The notes: a model not told the origin generated them from the sequence alone. A DNA stretch of 24,305 nucleotides from an uncultured Candidatus Competibacteraceae bacterium (GCA_937872125.1 CALMNY010000384.1:1-24305); one strand, 5' to 3'; shown: positions 7,894 through 16,133, counted from the stretch's first letter. A program made the numbers and translations.

Positions 7894-8049
7894 ATCCTGG
7901 TGTGCGTTTGCGCCGGGCAGGGCTAAAATCAGACGAGTGGGATGACGCATCCGAAGGGGAGCGTTATCCCGTGTACGACGGGTTTGGAGTGGTCGCGCGG
8001 CTTTAACGGTACTGCCCGACTCTGCTCGCCGACACCACGATGGGATGTC

Positions 8050-10050
8050 ATGAACAAAAAATCCAATACGCTGCCAGTCGGTTATCGCCTGCATCAGTAC
8101 CGTATTGAGGCGGTGCTGGGCGCGGGCGGGTTTGGCATCACGTACAAGGCGGTGCATGAGGCCTTGCAAACCCGGGCGGCCATCAAGGAATACTTTCCAG
8201 TTGAATGGTCCTATCGGGATCGCGATGAAGTGAACGTTCTGGCCAACACCCAGGGCGGGTTGCCGACTTCCGAGGCGGGCGAAGATGTTTGTTATACCTG
8301 GGGTCTGGAGCGGTTTCTTAACGAGGCCCGCATTCTGGCCCAGGTCAATCATACCGGCGTGGTGCGGGTGCGGGATTTCTTCGAGGCGAATGGCACCGCC
8401 TATATCGTCATGGACTATGAGGATGGCGAGCCGCTCAGCCAGATGCTGCAACGGGAGAAAACCCTGTCCGAGGAGCAGATCCGCCGATTGCTCGGCGATG
8501 TGTTGCCGGCGCTGGAGGCGGTGCATGCGCAGGGCTATCTGCACCGCGATCTTAAACCGGCCAATCTCTATCGCCGTGCGGATGGCCGGACGATCCTGAT
8601 TGATTTCGGCGCGGCCCGGCAGGCGCTGGGGCGGCGCAGCAAGAGCGTCACCAGCGTATTTTCGCCCGGTTACTCGCCCATCGAGCAATATCTGGTTGAT
8701 GGCAAGGGCTATGGGCCGTGGACCGACATCTATGCGGTGGGTTCGGTGCTTTACCACTGCGTCACTGGCATAGCCCCGATTGAGGCCCCGGCGCGCGTTC
8801 TCGACGACCCGCTCAAACCGGCCGCTGTGGTTTCGGCTGGACGCTACAGCCCGACGTTGTTGCGGTTGGTGGATCGGGCCATCGCGGTGCGGCCGGAAAA
8901 ACGCTTTCAGTCCATCGCCGAGATGCGGGAGGCGTTGAATGCGCCAGACCAGCCGTCTCCGCCCCCGCCCCCACCTCCGGTTCAGCCGCCCGAAGATGAA
9001 GGGGATCGCACAGTCAAACTGGAGTTGCCGTTGCGTCCGGATTTGCACCGGAGTGGCGAACGGCCGCGCCTGGTGATTCCCGAACCACCCAGGGAGCTAC
9101 AACCCCCTCGCCCTGTCAAGCTTCGCCGGTTCGACTGGCGTTGGGGCATAGGCGTTTTGGCGGCGGCGGCGGTGTTGGCCGGCGGTGAGGAAATCATTCG
9201 GCGATTCGTCATTCCGTCACTGAGCAGCGGTGCATCCACCCAGATAGAGCCGCCCAGGCCGCCGGAGCCGTCCAAGCCCCAGGCCGGCCAAAATTACACC
9301 GAGCCGATGACGGGTATGGAACTGGTCTGGATTCCACCGGGCTGTTTTACCATGGGCAGCCCGGAAACCGAGAAGGGTCGTTACGCTAATGAAATGCCCC
9401 ATCAGGTGTGCGTCAAGGGGTTCTGGATGGGGAAGACCGAAGTGACCAATGCCCAGTACGGGCGGTTCAATCCCAACCATGACAGCGGTGTTTATGAATC
9501 CTATAAGCTGAATGCGCCTGATCAGCCGGTAGGCCGGATTGGCTGGCAGGAGGCGGTGGCGTACACCGACTGGCTTTCCGGCAAGACCGGCCTGCGGTTT
9601 CGCCTGCCGACGGAGGCGGAATGGGAATACGCAGCGCGCGCTGGCAGCACCAATTCCAGCCCTTGGGGCGATGACCCGAATCAGGCCTGTCGCTACGCCA
9701 ATATCTACGACGAGACCGCGCGCAAAACCAAACCGTTTCCCTGGGTCAGCTATCCGTGCGAGGACGGTCAGGGCGTAGTCGCACCGGTGGGCAAGTACAA
9801 GCCGAACAAGTTCGGCTTGTACGACATGCTGGGGAACGTTGCGGAGTGGACCTGCTCCGAATACGACAATGCCTACGCCGGCGGCGAAACGCGGTGCGCT
9901 GACCCGAGCGCGGCGGCGGGTGGCCGTCGGGTCTTGCGTGGTGGTTCCTGGACGGACCTGCCCGAATTGTTGCGGTTTGCCTACCGGTTTCCCACGGTGC
10001 CGGGCAACAGGAAGTTTGATTATGGATTCCGCCTGGTGTTGGAGCCATGA
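8050..10050 (+). CDS. Membrane Ser/Thr protein kinase with periplasmic FGE-sulfatase-fold domain
   Basis: 666 residues from the ATG at 8050. An in-frame ATG at 7942 would add 36 residues unlike a kinase leader, so the later start, 11 residues before the first kinase strand, is preferred. The kinase domain (about 12-290) has every key motif: glycine loop GAGGFG (24-29), AIK lysine K46, HRDLKPAN (165-172) and DFG (185-187), followed by an activation segment ending SPGYSPIEQY. A proline-rich linker (about 298-360) leads to one membrane helix (about 364-380) and an FGE-sulfatase fold (418-666; RLPTEAEWEYAARAG, GLYDMLGNVAEWTC, VLRGGSW) on the periplasmic side. The cysteine pair of real formylglycine-generating enzymes is missing. 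It is the active counterpart of the pseudokinase at 1754-4414, and the PP2C protein is its likely antagonist. It follows the lipoprotein after 156 bases and could have its own promoter there. Confidence 0.93.
   Translation: MNKKSNTLPVGYRLHQYRIEAVLGAGGFGITYKAVHEALQTRAAIKEYFPVEWSYRDRDEVNVLANTQGGLPTSEAGEDVCYTWGLERFLNEARILAQVNHTGVVRVRDFFEANGTAYIVMDYEDGEPLSQMLQREKTLSEEQIRRLLGDVLPALEAVHAQGYLHRDLKPANLYRRADGRTILIDFGAARQALGRRSKSVTSVFSPGYSPIEQYLVDGKGYGPWTDIYAVGSVLYHCVTGIAPIEAPARVLDDPLKPAAVVSAGRYSPTLLRLVDRAIAVRPEKRFQSIAEMREALNAPDQPSPPPPPPPVQPPEDEGDRTVKLELPLRPDLHRSGERPRLVIPEPPRELQPPRPVKLRRFDWRWGIGVLAAAAVLAGGEEIIRRFVIPSLSSGASTQIEPPRPPEPSKPQAGQNYTEPMTGMELVWIPPGCFTMGSPETEKGRYANEMPHQVCVKGFWMGKTEVTNAQYGRFNPNHDSGVYESYKLNAPDQPVGRIGWQEAVAYTDWLSGKTGLRFRLPTEAEWEYAARAGSTNSSPWGDDPNQACRYANIYDETARKTKPFPWVSYPCEDGQGVVAPVGKYKPNKFGLYDMLGNVAEWTCSEYDNAYAGGETRCADPSAAAGGRRVLRGGSWTDLPELLRFAYRFPTVPGNRKFDYGFRLVLEP
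9795..9822. repeat. Perfect 13-base inverted repeat inside the kinase gene
   Basis: GTACAAGCCGAAC at 9795-9807 and its exact complement at 9810-9822, separated by AA. It lies within codons for the conserved KYKPNKFGLYD segment of the FGE fold, so protein constraint explains part of it. In mRNA it would form a very stable hairpin. The corresponding segment of the paralogue near 4160-4195 has no such symmetry. Confidence 0.7.
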
Positions 10051-10082
10051 AGCCGTGTTCGATGCCTGCTGGAGCGTCTGAG

Positions 10083-12863
10083 ATGGAAAGAACCCTGCTG
10101 AGGATATGGGCGCTGGGACTGGCGCTGGTGTTCGCCCTCTGGCTGCCCGCCGCCGGGGCGGCGCAGGCGGCGGGCGCTGCGCCTGCGCTGCCCCGGATGA
10201 AGGCGGCGGTGGTCGAATTCCAGGTGCGCGGCGGTCTCGATGAGCAGTCCGGCGCCATCATCGCTGATCTGATGATGTCGGCTATTGCCAATACCGGTCG
10301 CTTCGATCTGCGAGACCGATTGCCGCTCTCGGCAGCGGCCAAGATCGCCAAGGCCAGCGAGCTGGGTGAAACCGGCCTGCTCGATCCCAAGACCGCCGCT
10401 GAACTGGGCCGTCTGTATGACCTGGACGCGGTGGTGACGGGTGGGGTTTACAAACTGGGCGATCTTATCACCGTCACCGCGCGGCTTATTGATACCCGGA
10501 ATGCGTCGCTGCTGCGCAGCGGCCAGATCCAGGGCAAGGACATTGATACGATCCAGATCAAGATCAACGACCTGGCGGCGATGATTACGGCGCCGCCAGA
10601 TACGGTGAAGACCTATGCGTTGACGATCAAGACCGATCCCGCTGATGCCGGCGTCCGCTTGTTGAACAATCCGAAACCCTATCAGCCGGGCATTCAGTTG
10701 CCGCCTGGAGACCATGACATCGAAGTGACCCGGCCTGGGTACGTAGCACGCAAGGGTAAAGTGCGGATCACCGACCGGGATGTCACGGTCAACATTGCGC
10801 TGGAGAGAGTCAAATATGGTCTGACAGTGCGCCCAGAGCCGGCGGATGCGCAAATCCGCCTGCTCAACAGCCCGGTGGCTTATCAGCCGGGCGTGGCGCT
10901 GGCGCCGGGGGATTATGAAATCGAGGCGACGCGGGATGGCTACGTGTCCCGCAAACTCCCGGTGCGGATCACCGACCGGGATGTTGCGGTGAGCATCGCG
11001 CTGGAGAAAGCCAAATACGGTCTGACAGTGCGCCCAGAGCCGGCGGATGCGCAGGTTCGGCTGCTCAACAGTCCGACGGTGTATCAACCTGGCGTGGCGC
11101 TGGCGCCGGGAGATTACGAAGTTGAGGTGATGCGGGAAGGCTATGTATCCCGCAAGCTCCCGGTGCGGATCGTGAGTAACGAGGTCACATTGGCGGTAGC
11201 GCTGGAAAAGACGCCCCCGCCACCGCCCTCCCAGTATCGCCTGACGGTGTTGGCGGATCCTCCACAGGCGGTGACGCGGCTGCTGAATTCGCCAATTTCC
11301 TATCAGCCGGGCGTGCAATTGCCGCCGGGTGATTACCAGATCGAAATCGCCCTGGCCGGTTATGAAACCGCGCGGTTGCCGGTGCGGATCGTGAACAGCG
11401 ACATCACGCTGCCGGTGAGTTTGAAAAAGATCGAACAGCCGGCAACTTACCGGCTGACTGTGCAGCCTGATCCAGTGACTGCCCAGGTACGGTTGGTGGA
11501 TTCCAGTACTACCTATCAACCAGGCGTGCCGTTGGCGCCGGGCCGCTACACGGTCGAAGTCACGCAAGCCGGCTATGAACCGGCCTGGGTCACGGTGCAA
11601 ATCGTGGATCGCGACGTGATGGCGCCGATCAAGCTGACCCCCAAGCCGGTGGAGCCCCCCAAACCGCAGTCATATCGGTTGACGGTGCAAAGTGATCCTG
11701 CCAATGCCCGGATCCGATTGCTGAACACCAAGGCTGCCTATGCGCCGGGCGTCGCGTTGCCGCCGGGTTCATACACAGTTGAGGTTTCCCAGGCGGGCTA
11801 CGAGACGAAGCAAATCCCGGTGCGTATCGCCGACAGCGATGTAACGGTCCCGGTCGCACTGGTCAAGGAGGCGAAACCCCAGCAGTACCGGTTGACGGTG
11901 CGCACCGATCCTGCCAATGCGCGAGTACGGCTGGTCGGTACCAAAACCAGCTATAAACCGGGTGTCGCGCTGCCGCCGGGCACGTACACGGTGGAGGTTT
12001 CCCAAAAAGGCTATGAATCGCAGCGGGCTACGGCGCGGATCGTAGACAGCGACGCCACGATCGCAGTGACACTGGCCCGGTTGCCGGAACCCACGCAGTA
12101 TCGCCTGACCGTACAGGCTGATCCGCCGGGCGCGCAGGTGCGCCTGCGCGGAACCAGAACCAGTTATCGGCCGGGGGTGGCGCTGCCACCGGGTTCATAC
12201 ACCGTCGAAGTTTCGCAGGCGGGTTATGAAACCAGACAGGTCCCGGTCCGGATCAGCGATGGTGATGTGACGCTGCCGGTGACGCTGAGCAAACGGGCCG
12301 AGCCAACCCAGTATCGGCTGACGGTGCGCACCGATCCGGCGGATGCCCGGGTGCGGCTGGTGAATTCGTCGTACACGTATCGTCCCGGCGTGTTGTTGCC
12401 TCCGGGCAGTTACGTCGTTGAAGTGACGGGACGCGGCTATGAAACCAAACGCGAGTCGGTGCGGATCAGCGATGGCGATGTGACGTTGCCGGTTGAATTG
12501 GAACAAAGGGCGGTAGCCACCGTGACGCCACCCCCTGCGTCATCGGCCCGTCCGGGTGAATGGCGAATCAGCGCGGTGTCTGCCGACGGTTCGCTGGGCG
12601 GTCCGGACCGGTCCGAGTTCATGCGGATGTTCGGTGGCTATGTCGGGCAAACGGTGACGCGCGGCACCCTGCTGAGTGGTGCGATGCGGTTCTACCAGTC
12701 CACCGGAATCACGCTCGGGTTCACGGTGCGGACCAGTGGATCGGGGACTGCCGAGTTGTCTGGCCGGGTGGCCCGGCGGGTTCGGCGCACCTATGAAAGC
12801 AACATTCCGATTATGACCCCCAGCCAGCTTGAAAGCTCCGGTTTCGGGGTTTCGGTTCAGTAA
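10083..12863 (+). CDS. Secreted CsgG-like protein with nine PEGA repeats and a POTRA-like C-terminal domain
   Basis: 926 residues from the ATG at 10083, which has a GGAG ribosome site (10071-10074) and begins directly with a signal peptide (MERTLLRIWALGLALVFALW, then ...AAGAAQA). An earlier ATG at 10047 overlaps the kinase stop but would bury the signal. Residues about 35-170 resemble the CsgG/FlgO-type periplasmic fold (VVEFQVRGG, LGRLYDLDAVVTGGVYKLG, VTARLIDTRNASLLRSG). Nine tandem PEGA domains of about 70 residues fill 178-810, each with the pattern YRLTV..DP..A.VRL, Y.PGV.LPPG.Y.VEV, GYE. The last 115 residues (GEWRISAVSADG..., MFGGYVGQTVTRGTL, RFYQSTGITLGFTV) look like a single POTRA-type module, a weak call. 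PEGA domains are extracytoplasmic beta units often found with kinases and thought to bind cell-surface components. It forms a unit with the kinase gene before it and is a likely sensor, cell-wall tether or kinase target. Confidence 0.85.
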   Translation: MERTLLRIWALGLALVFALWLPAAGAAQAAGAAPALPRMKAAVVEFQVRGGLDEQSGAIIADLMMSAIANTGRFDLRDRLPLSAAAKIAKASELGETGLLDPKTAAELGRLYDLDAVVTGGVYKLGDLITVTARLIDTRNASLLRSGQIQGKDIDTIQIKINDLAAMITAPPDTVKTYALTIKTDPADAGVRLLNNPKPYQPGIQLPPGDHDIEVTRPGYVARKGKVRITDRDVTVNIALERVKYGLTVRPEPADAQIRLLNSPVAYQPGVALAPGDYEIEATRDGYVSRKLPVRITDRDVAVSIALEKAKYGLTVRPEPADAQVRLLNSPTVYQPGVALAPGDYEVEVMREGYVSRKLPVRIVSNEVTLAVALEKTPPPPPSQYRLTVLADPPQAVTRLLNSPISYQPGVQLPPGDYQIEIALAGYETARLPVRIVNSDITLPVSLKKIEQPATYRLTVQPDPVTAQVRLVDSSTTYQPGVPLAPGRYTVEVTQAGYEPAWVTVQIVDRDVMAPIKLTPKPVEPPKPQSYRLTVQSDPANARIRLLNTKAAYAPGVALPPGSYTVEVSQAGYETKQIPVRIADSDVTVPVALVKEAKPQQYRLTVRTDPANARVRLVGTKTSYKPGVALPPGTYTVEVSQKGYESQRATARIVDSDATIAVTLARLPEPTQYRLTVQADPPGAQVRLRGTRTSYRPGVALPPGSYTVEVSQAGYETRQVPVRISDGDVTLPVTLSKRAEPTQYRLTVRTDPADARVRLVNSSYTYRPGVLLPPGSYVVEVTGRGYETKRESVRISDGDVTLPVELEQRAVATVTPPPASSARPGEWRISAVSADGSLGGPDRSEFMRMFGGYVGQTVTRGTLLSGAMRFYQSTGITLGFTVRTSGSGTAELSGRVARRVRRTYESNIPIMTPSQLESSGFGVSVQ
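10614..12512 (+). repeat. Nine tandem PEGA-encoding repeats of about 200-225 bases
   Basis: Units begin with a Tyr codon at 10614 and recur about every 67-75 codons. Repeats 2 and 3 share an identical 35-base block (10818-10852 and 11019-11053, exactly 201 bases apart), and repeats 1 and 2 share the block encoding VRITDRDV at the same 201-base spacing. Units 4-9 have longer Pro/Lys-rich linkers and are more diverged at the DNA level although the protein pattern is kept. Confidence 0.9.
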
Positions 12864-12878
12864 CGCGGGAGGAATGCT

Positions 12879-13484
12879 ATGGGTTTGCCCGAACATCTGG
12901 TCAGCCTGCCCCTGGATGAGCCGGTCTGGGATCGCTTTTTCAGCGTGTTTCCGCTGGTGCTGGTCGGGACGCGCGAGGAGGACGGCGGCCACGATCTGGC
13001 GCCCAAGCATCTGGCGATGCCGCTGAGCTGGGGCAACTGGTTCGGTTTCGTCTGCACGCCCCGGCATCGCACCTACCAGAACGCGGTGCGCACCGGCGCG
13101 TTCACGGTCAGCTATCCGCGCCCGGAACAGATAGTCGTCACCAGCCTGGCCGCCGCGCCGCGCTGCGGCGAGCATCAGGATAAGCCGGCGCTGCTGGCAT
13201 TGCCCGTGTTCCCGGCCCAGGTGGTGGATGGCGTGCTGGTCGAAGGTTGCCACCTCTATCTGGAATGCCGGCTGGACCGCACCCTGGATGAACTGGATGG
13301 CAACAGCCTGCTGGTCGGGCGCGTCGTGGCGGTTCACGTTCACGCCAACGCCCTGCGCAATGATGATCGAGAAGACAACGAACTGGTTCACGACGATCCA
13401 CTGTTCGCCTATCTGTATCCGGGTCGGTTCGCAGTGATCGACCGCAGCCAGGGTTTTCCCATGCCAGCGGGGTTTAAACGCTGA
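12879..13484 (+). CDS. Flavin-reductase-like (FMN-binding split-barrel) protein
   Basis: 201 residues with a strong GGAGGA ribosome site (12868-12873) five bases before the ATG. The order of motifs fits the flavin reductase-like / DIM6-NTAB split barrel: PLVLVGTREED, HDLAPKHLAMPLSWGNWFGFVCTPRHRTYQNAVRTGAFTVSYP, then a long strand pair with GCHLYLECRL and LLVGRVVAVHV. Members bind FMN and reduce flavins or other small substrates using NAD(P)H, or serve only as flavoproteins; the substrate is not evident. It begins a three-gene cassette with the M20 peptidase (one-base gap) and the P-loop protein. It starts only 15 bases after the PEGA gene, so it may be transcribed with it, although the functions look unrelated. 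Confidence 0.82.
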   Translation: MGLPEHLVSLPLDEPVWDRFFSVFPLVLVGTREEDGGHDLAPKHLAMPLSWGNWFGFVCTPRHRTYQNAVRTGAFTVSYPRPEQIVVTSLAAAPRCGEHQDKPALLALPVFPAQVVDGVLVEGCHLYLECRLDRTLDELDGNSLLVGRVVAVHVHANALRNDDREDNELVHDDPLFAYLYPGRFAVIDRSQGFPMPAGFKR

Positions 13485-13485
13485 G

Positions 13486-14655
13486 ATGACGACCGCGATT
13501 CAACTTCTCGATTTTCTGCGGGACCGGCGCGAGGATCTGGTCGGTTTCCTGGAGCGGCTGGCCCTGACGGAATCGCCGTCGGCCAGTCGCACGGCGCAAC
13601 AGTCGGCGTTTGGCCTGCTGGCGGATGCGCTGGACGAGCTGTATTTCGATCCCCGCCTGGTGCCGGGTCGCGCCAGCGGCGGCCAGCTCTACGCCCGGCC
13701 ACGGGAACGTCGCCGCCCTCAGCCGATCCAGTTGCTGCTCGGTCATATTGATACCGTCTGGCCGGAAGGGACGCTGGCGACCATGCCGGTGCAGCGGGAA
13801 GGTGACCGGTTGCGAGGACCCGGCGTGTATGACATGAAGGGTGGTTTAACCCAGATCGTGTTCGCGCTGCGGGCGCTGCGCGAGCTGGGGCTGGAAGCGC
13901 CGGTGACCCCGGTGGTGTTCGTCAATTCCGATGAGGAAATCGGCAGCCGTGAATCCACCCGGCAGATTCGCCGGCTGGCGCGCGTCGCCAATCGCGCCTA
14001 TGTGCTGGAGCCTTCGCTGGGGCCGGATGGCCAGTTGAAGACTGCTCGCAAGGGGATTGGCCGCTTCACCCTGACCGTGAAGGGCAAGGCGGCCCATGCC
14101 GGCCTCAATCCGGAAGCCGGGGCCAGCGCCATTCTGGAACTGTCGCATCAAATTCAGCGCCTGTTCGCTCTCAACGATCCGGTGGCGGGGGTGACGGTCA
14201 ACGTCGGCATGATTGACGGCGGGATCAATCCCAACGTGGTGGCGCCGGAAAGCCGGGCGGTGATTGACGTGCGGGTACCGACCCATGAGGCTGCCCAACG
14301 GGTGACGCAGGCGATTCACGGCCTGACGCCAGTGACGCCGGGCGTGAGCCTGAAGATCGAGGGTGCCCTGGGCCGCCCGCCAATGGAACGAACCCCGGAG
14401 GGCCAGCAACTCTGGGGTGTGGCGCAAAATCTGGGTCAGGAACTGGGACTGCATCTGGAGCAGGCTTCGGCGGGAGGTGGATCCGATGGCAACACCACCA
14501 GCCAGTACACTGCGACGCTGGATGGTCTGGGGCCAGTGGGCGATGGCGCGCACGCCCATCACGAGTTCGTGGTCGTGGATAAACTGATCGAACGCACCGC
14601 ATTGCTGGCATTGCTGTTGCTGGAACCGCCGCTGGCCAGGCCGCGCTCGGCATGA
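13486..14655 (+). CDS. M20-family zinc metallopeptidase (carboxypeptidase G2-like)
   Basis: 389 residues with all metal and catalytic motifs of the M20 family: GHIDTVWP (H87, D89), VYDMKGG (bridging D116), DEEIGS (E150/E151), VLEPS for the next ligand, and GDGAHAHHE for the last His. The dimerisation (lid) domain lies at about 185-290, with GKAAHAGLNPEAGASAI as in glutamate carboxypeptidases and peptidase T-like enzymes. The enzymes cleave amide bonds next to amino acids (folate-type glutamates, dipeptides, N-acyl amino acids) in the cytoplasm; no signal peptide is present. One base separates it from the flavin-reductase-like gene and its stop overlaps the start of the P-loop gene (ATGA), so the trio is surely one operon. 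The exact substrate is unknown; a glutamyl or N-acylated amino acid is the best guess. Confidence 0.92.
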   Translation: MTTAIQLLDFLRDRREDLVGFLERLALTESPSASRTAQQSAFGLLADALDELYFDPRLVPGRASGGQLYARPRERRRPQPIQLLLGHIDTVWPEGTLATMPVQREGDRLRGPGVYDMKGGLTQIVFALRALRELGLEAPVTPVVFVNSDEEIGSRESTRQIRRLARVANRAYVLEPSLGPDGQLKTARKGIGRFTLTVKGKAAHAGLNPEAGASAILELSHQIQRLFALNDPVAGVTVNVGMIDGGINPNVVAPESRAVIDVRVPTHEAAQRVTQAIHGLTPVTPGVSLKIEGALGRPPMERTPEGQQLWGVAQNLGQELGLHLEQASAGGGSDGNTTSQYTATLDGLGPVGDGAHAHHEFVVVDKLIERTALLALLLLEPPLARPRSA

Positions 14656-15653
14656 CCGCCCTGGTGCGGACCTCGCTCAGCCGCATCGCCCATCTCGACA
14701 GATTCGAGGTTGAACCGCTGTCCCGTGAGTACTGGGCCGATGGCGATTATGTGATCGGCGCGGTCACTGGTCTGCCGGGTCCAGGCGTCGGCATTGAACT
14801 GACCGATGGCCGGATGATGCAGGTGGACATCGGTGACCGGTTGCTGGGCGCGTTCGGAGTGCGGTTCGCTACCCTGGAGGCGACCGGAACGTGGGAAGCC
14901 ATTGGCCCGGACGGGCGGATGGCCGCGATGACCGCGGCGGGCCTGTTCGGCAAGCTGACCTCCAAATCACCGTTGATTCCCACCCTCACCGAATTGCGCT
15001 ATCGCGGTCACGTCCTGGCGGCGGGGCGCAAGGCCGTGATGCGCGATTTCGCCCTGCCGGACACCGGACGAACTTTTACCATCCCCGTATTGCTGATCAT
15101 CGGCAGTTCGATGTCGGCGGGCAAAACCCGCTCGGCGCAGATCATTATCCGTCGGTTGCGGGCGCTTGGTCTGCGGGTGTTGGCGGCCAAGTTGACCGGG
15201 GCCGGCCGCTACCGCGATCTGCTGGCGATGCGCGACGCCGGTGCGGATCCCATCTTCGATTTTGTGGATGCGGGCCTGCCATCCACGGTTTGTCCAGCAG
15301 CGGATTACCGTCAGGCGGCCAGCGCGCTGCTGTCGCATATGGCGGCAGTCGCGGCCGATGTGGCGGTAATCGAGGCCGGCGCGTCGCCGCTGGAACCCTA
15401 CAATGGCGACGTAGCGGTCGAGTTGCTGGAGCCGTGCGTGCGTCTGACGGTGCTGTGCACAGCCGATCCTTATGCGGTGGTAGGAATGATGCAGGCGTTT
15501 GGCCGCCGTCCCGATCTGGTGGCCGGGGTGGCCTGCAATACCGACGCCGGTCAGGCGCTGATCCACAAGCTGACCGGTCTGCCCAGCCTGCGTCTGCCGG
15601 ACCCGGCGGCCCTGCCGGCGCTGGACGGGATGCTGCGGGAACGGTTCGTCTAG
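14652..15653 (+). CDS. P-loop NTPase, DUF1611/BioD-like
   Basis: 333 residues. The N-terminal half (1-135) is a beta-rich domain with no recognised family. The C-terminal half starts with strand FTIPVLLIIGSSMSAGKT, a Walker A of the GxxxxxGKT form (G151, K158, T159) as in dethiobiotin synthetase and the DUF1611 (DgcN-like) family, followed by LRVLAAKLTGAGRYRDLLAMRDAGA, IEAGASPLEPYNGDVAVELL and VRLTVLCTADPYAVVGMM, the usual order of a SIMIBI-type nucleotide-binding fold. It begins inside the last codons of the M20 gene and is therefore translationally coupled to it. DUF1611 proteins are linked to D-amino-acid or dipeptide metabolism in other bacteria, which suits an M20 neighbour, but the match is by pattern only. 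Ligase, kinase or acyltransferase activity is possible. Confidence 0.7.
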   Translation: MTALVRTSLSRIAHLDRFEVEPLSREYWADGDYVIGAVTGLPGPGVGIELTDGRMMQVDIGDRLLGAFGVRFATLEATGTWEAIGPDGRMAAMTAAGLFGKLTSKSPLIPTLTELRYRGHVLAAGRKAVMRDFALPDTGRTFTIPVLLIIGSSMSAGKTRSAQIIIRRLRALGLRVLAAKLTGAGRYRDLLAMRDAGADPIFDFVDAGLPSTVCPAADYRQAASALLSHMAAVAADVAVIEAGASPLEPYNGDVAVELLEPCVRLTVLCTADPYAVVGMMQAFGRRPDLVAGVACNTDAGQALIHKLTGLPSLRLPDPAALPALDGMLRERFV

Positions 15654-15695
15654 GGTTGCAGGATTAAGCCGATGCCCTGAAGAAGTTCAGCCGTA

Positions 15696-16133
15696 ATGAA
15701 TGATGCAGAAACTACCCTGCGGCTGGATATCGCCAACCGGCTGGATGCCCTGAACGAAGCGCTCGAGCGATTGGAAGCCTTCCTTGAGGCAGAGGGTGCG
15801 CCGCTGAAACTGGCCTATGTCGCCCGCCTTACGCTCGAAGAACTGGCCACCAACACGATCAAATACGGCTATGACAACCCTGATGAGCATCATATAGGCG
15901 TGGTGGTGCAGCTTGGATCGCCCGCCACGATGACGATTGAGGATGACGGGCACCCCTTCAACCCGCTGACCGACGCCCCGGAACCCGACTTGGCGGCCTC
16001 AGCCGAGGATCGCCCCATCGGGGGGCTTGGGCTTCACATGGTGAAATCCCTGACGGCTTCCCTGGACTACCAGCGCCAAGGCCATTACAACCGGCTCAGG
16101 GTGGTGTTTGCGGATGGGGATGGTGCTACGTAA
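15696..16133 (+). CDS. RsbW/SpoIIAB-like anti-sigma serine kinase (GHKL ATPase)
   Basis: 145 residues, the usual size for a HATPase_c_2 serine-protein kinase. The GHKL motifs are clear: N box LTLEELATNTIKYGY (46-59, with E48/E49 and N53), G1 box IEDDGHPFNP (81-90) and G2 box GGLGLHMVK (109-117). Such proteins bind a sigma factor or another target and phosphorylate a STAS antagonist on Ser; dephosphorylation by an RsbU-type phosphatase resets the switch. Here both partners are close by: the SpoIIE-type phosphatase at 17657 and a STAS protein at 23382-23717. Its TAA stop overlaps the ATG of the ligase gene by one base. No sigma factor is encoded in the window, so the final target is unknown. 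Only a weak purine stretch precedes the start. Confidence 0.9.
   Translation: MNDAETTLRLDIANRLDALNEALERLEAFLEAEGAPLKLAYVARLTLEELATNTIKYGYDNPDEHHIGVVVQLGSPATMTIEDDGHPFNPLTDAPEPDLAASAEDRPIGGLGLHMVKSLTASLDYQRQGHYNRLRVVFADGDGAT

Noticed and set aside
7942..8049. Longer start for the active kinase
   Set aside because: The 36 added residues lack kinase-leader features, and the ATG at 8050 sits at the usual distance before the first kinase strand.
5818..9048. Very long open frame on the minus strand (over 1000 codons)
   Set aside because: It runs antisense across the MCE, lipoprotein and kinase genes, whose domain motifs are clear; its translation is Arg/Gln/His-rich low-complexity text typical of the reverse complement of GC-rich genes.
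10020..11600. Minus-strand open frame of about 526 codons opposite the PEGA repeats
   Set aside because: Its repeated 'RRQRHARLI' pattern merely mirrors the plus-strand PEGA repeats; no start context or family signal.
10614..12512. Regularly spaced repeats as a possible CRISPR-like array
   Set aside because: The units are about 200 bases, in frame, diverged, and encode PEGA domains; there are no short identical repeats with unique spacers.
561..12863. Type VI secretion cluster
   Set aside because: Kinase, phosphatase and FGE-fold genes recall its regulatory branch, but no sheath, baseplate, TssJ/L/M, ClpV or Hcp gene is present.
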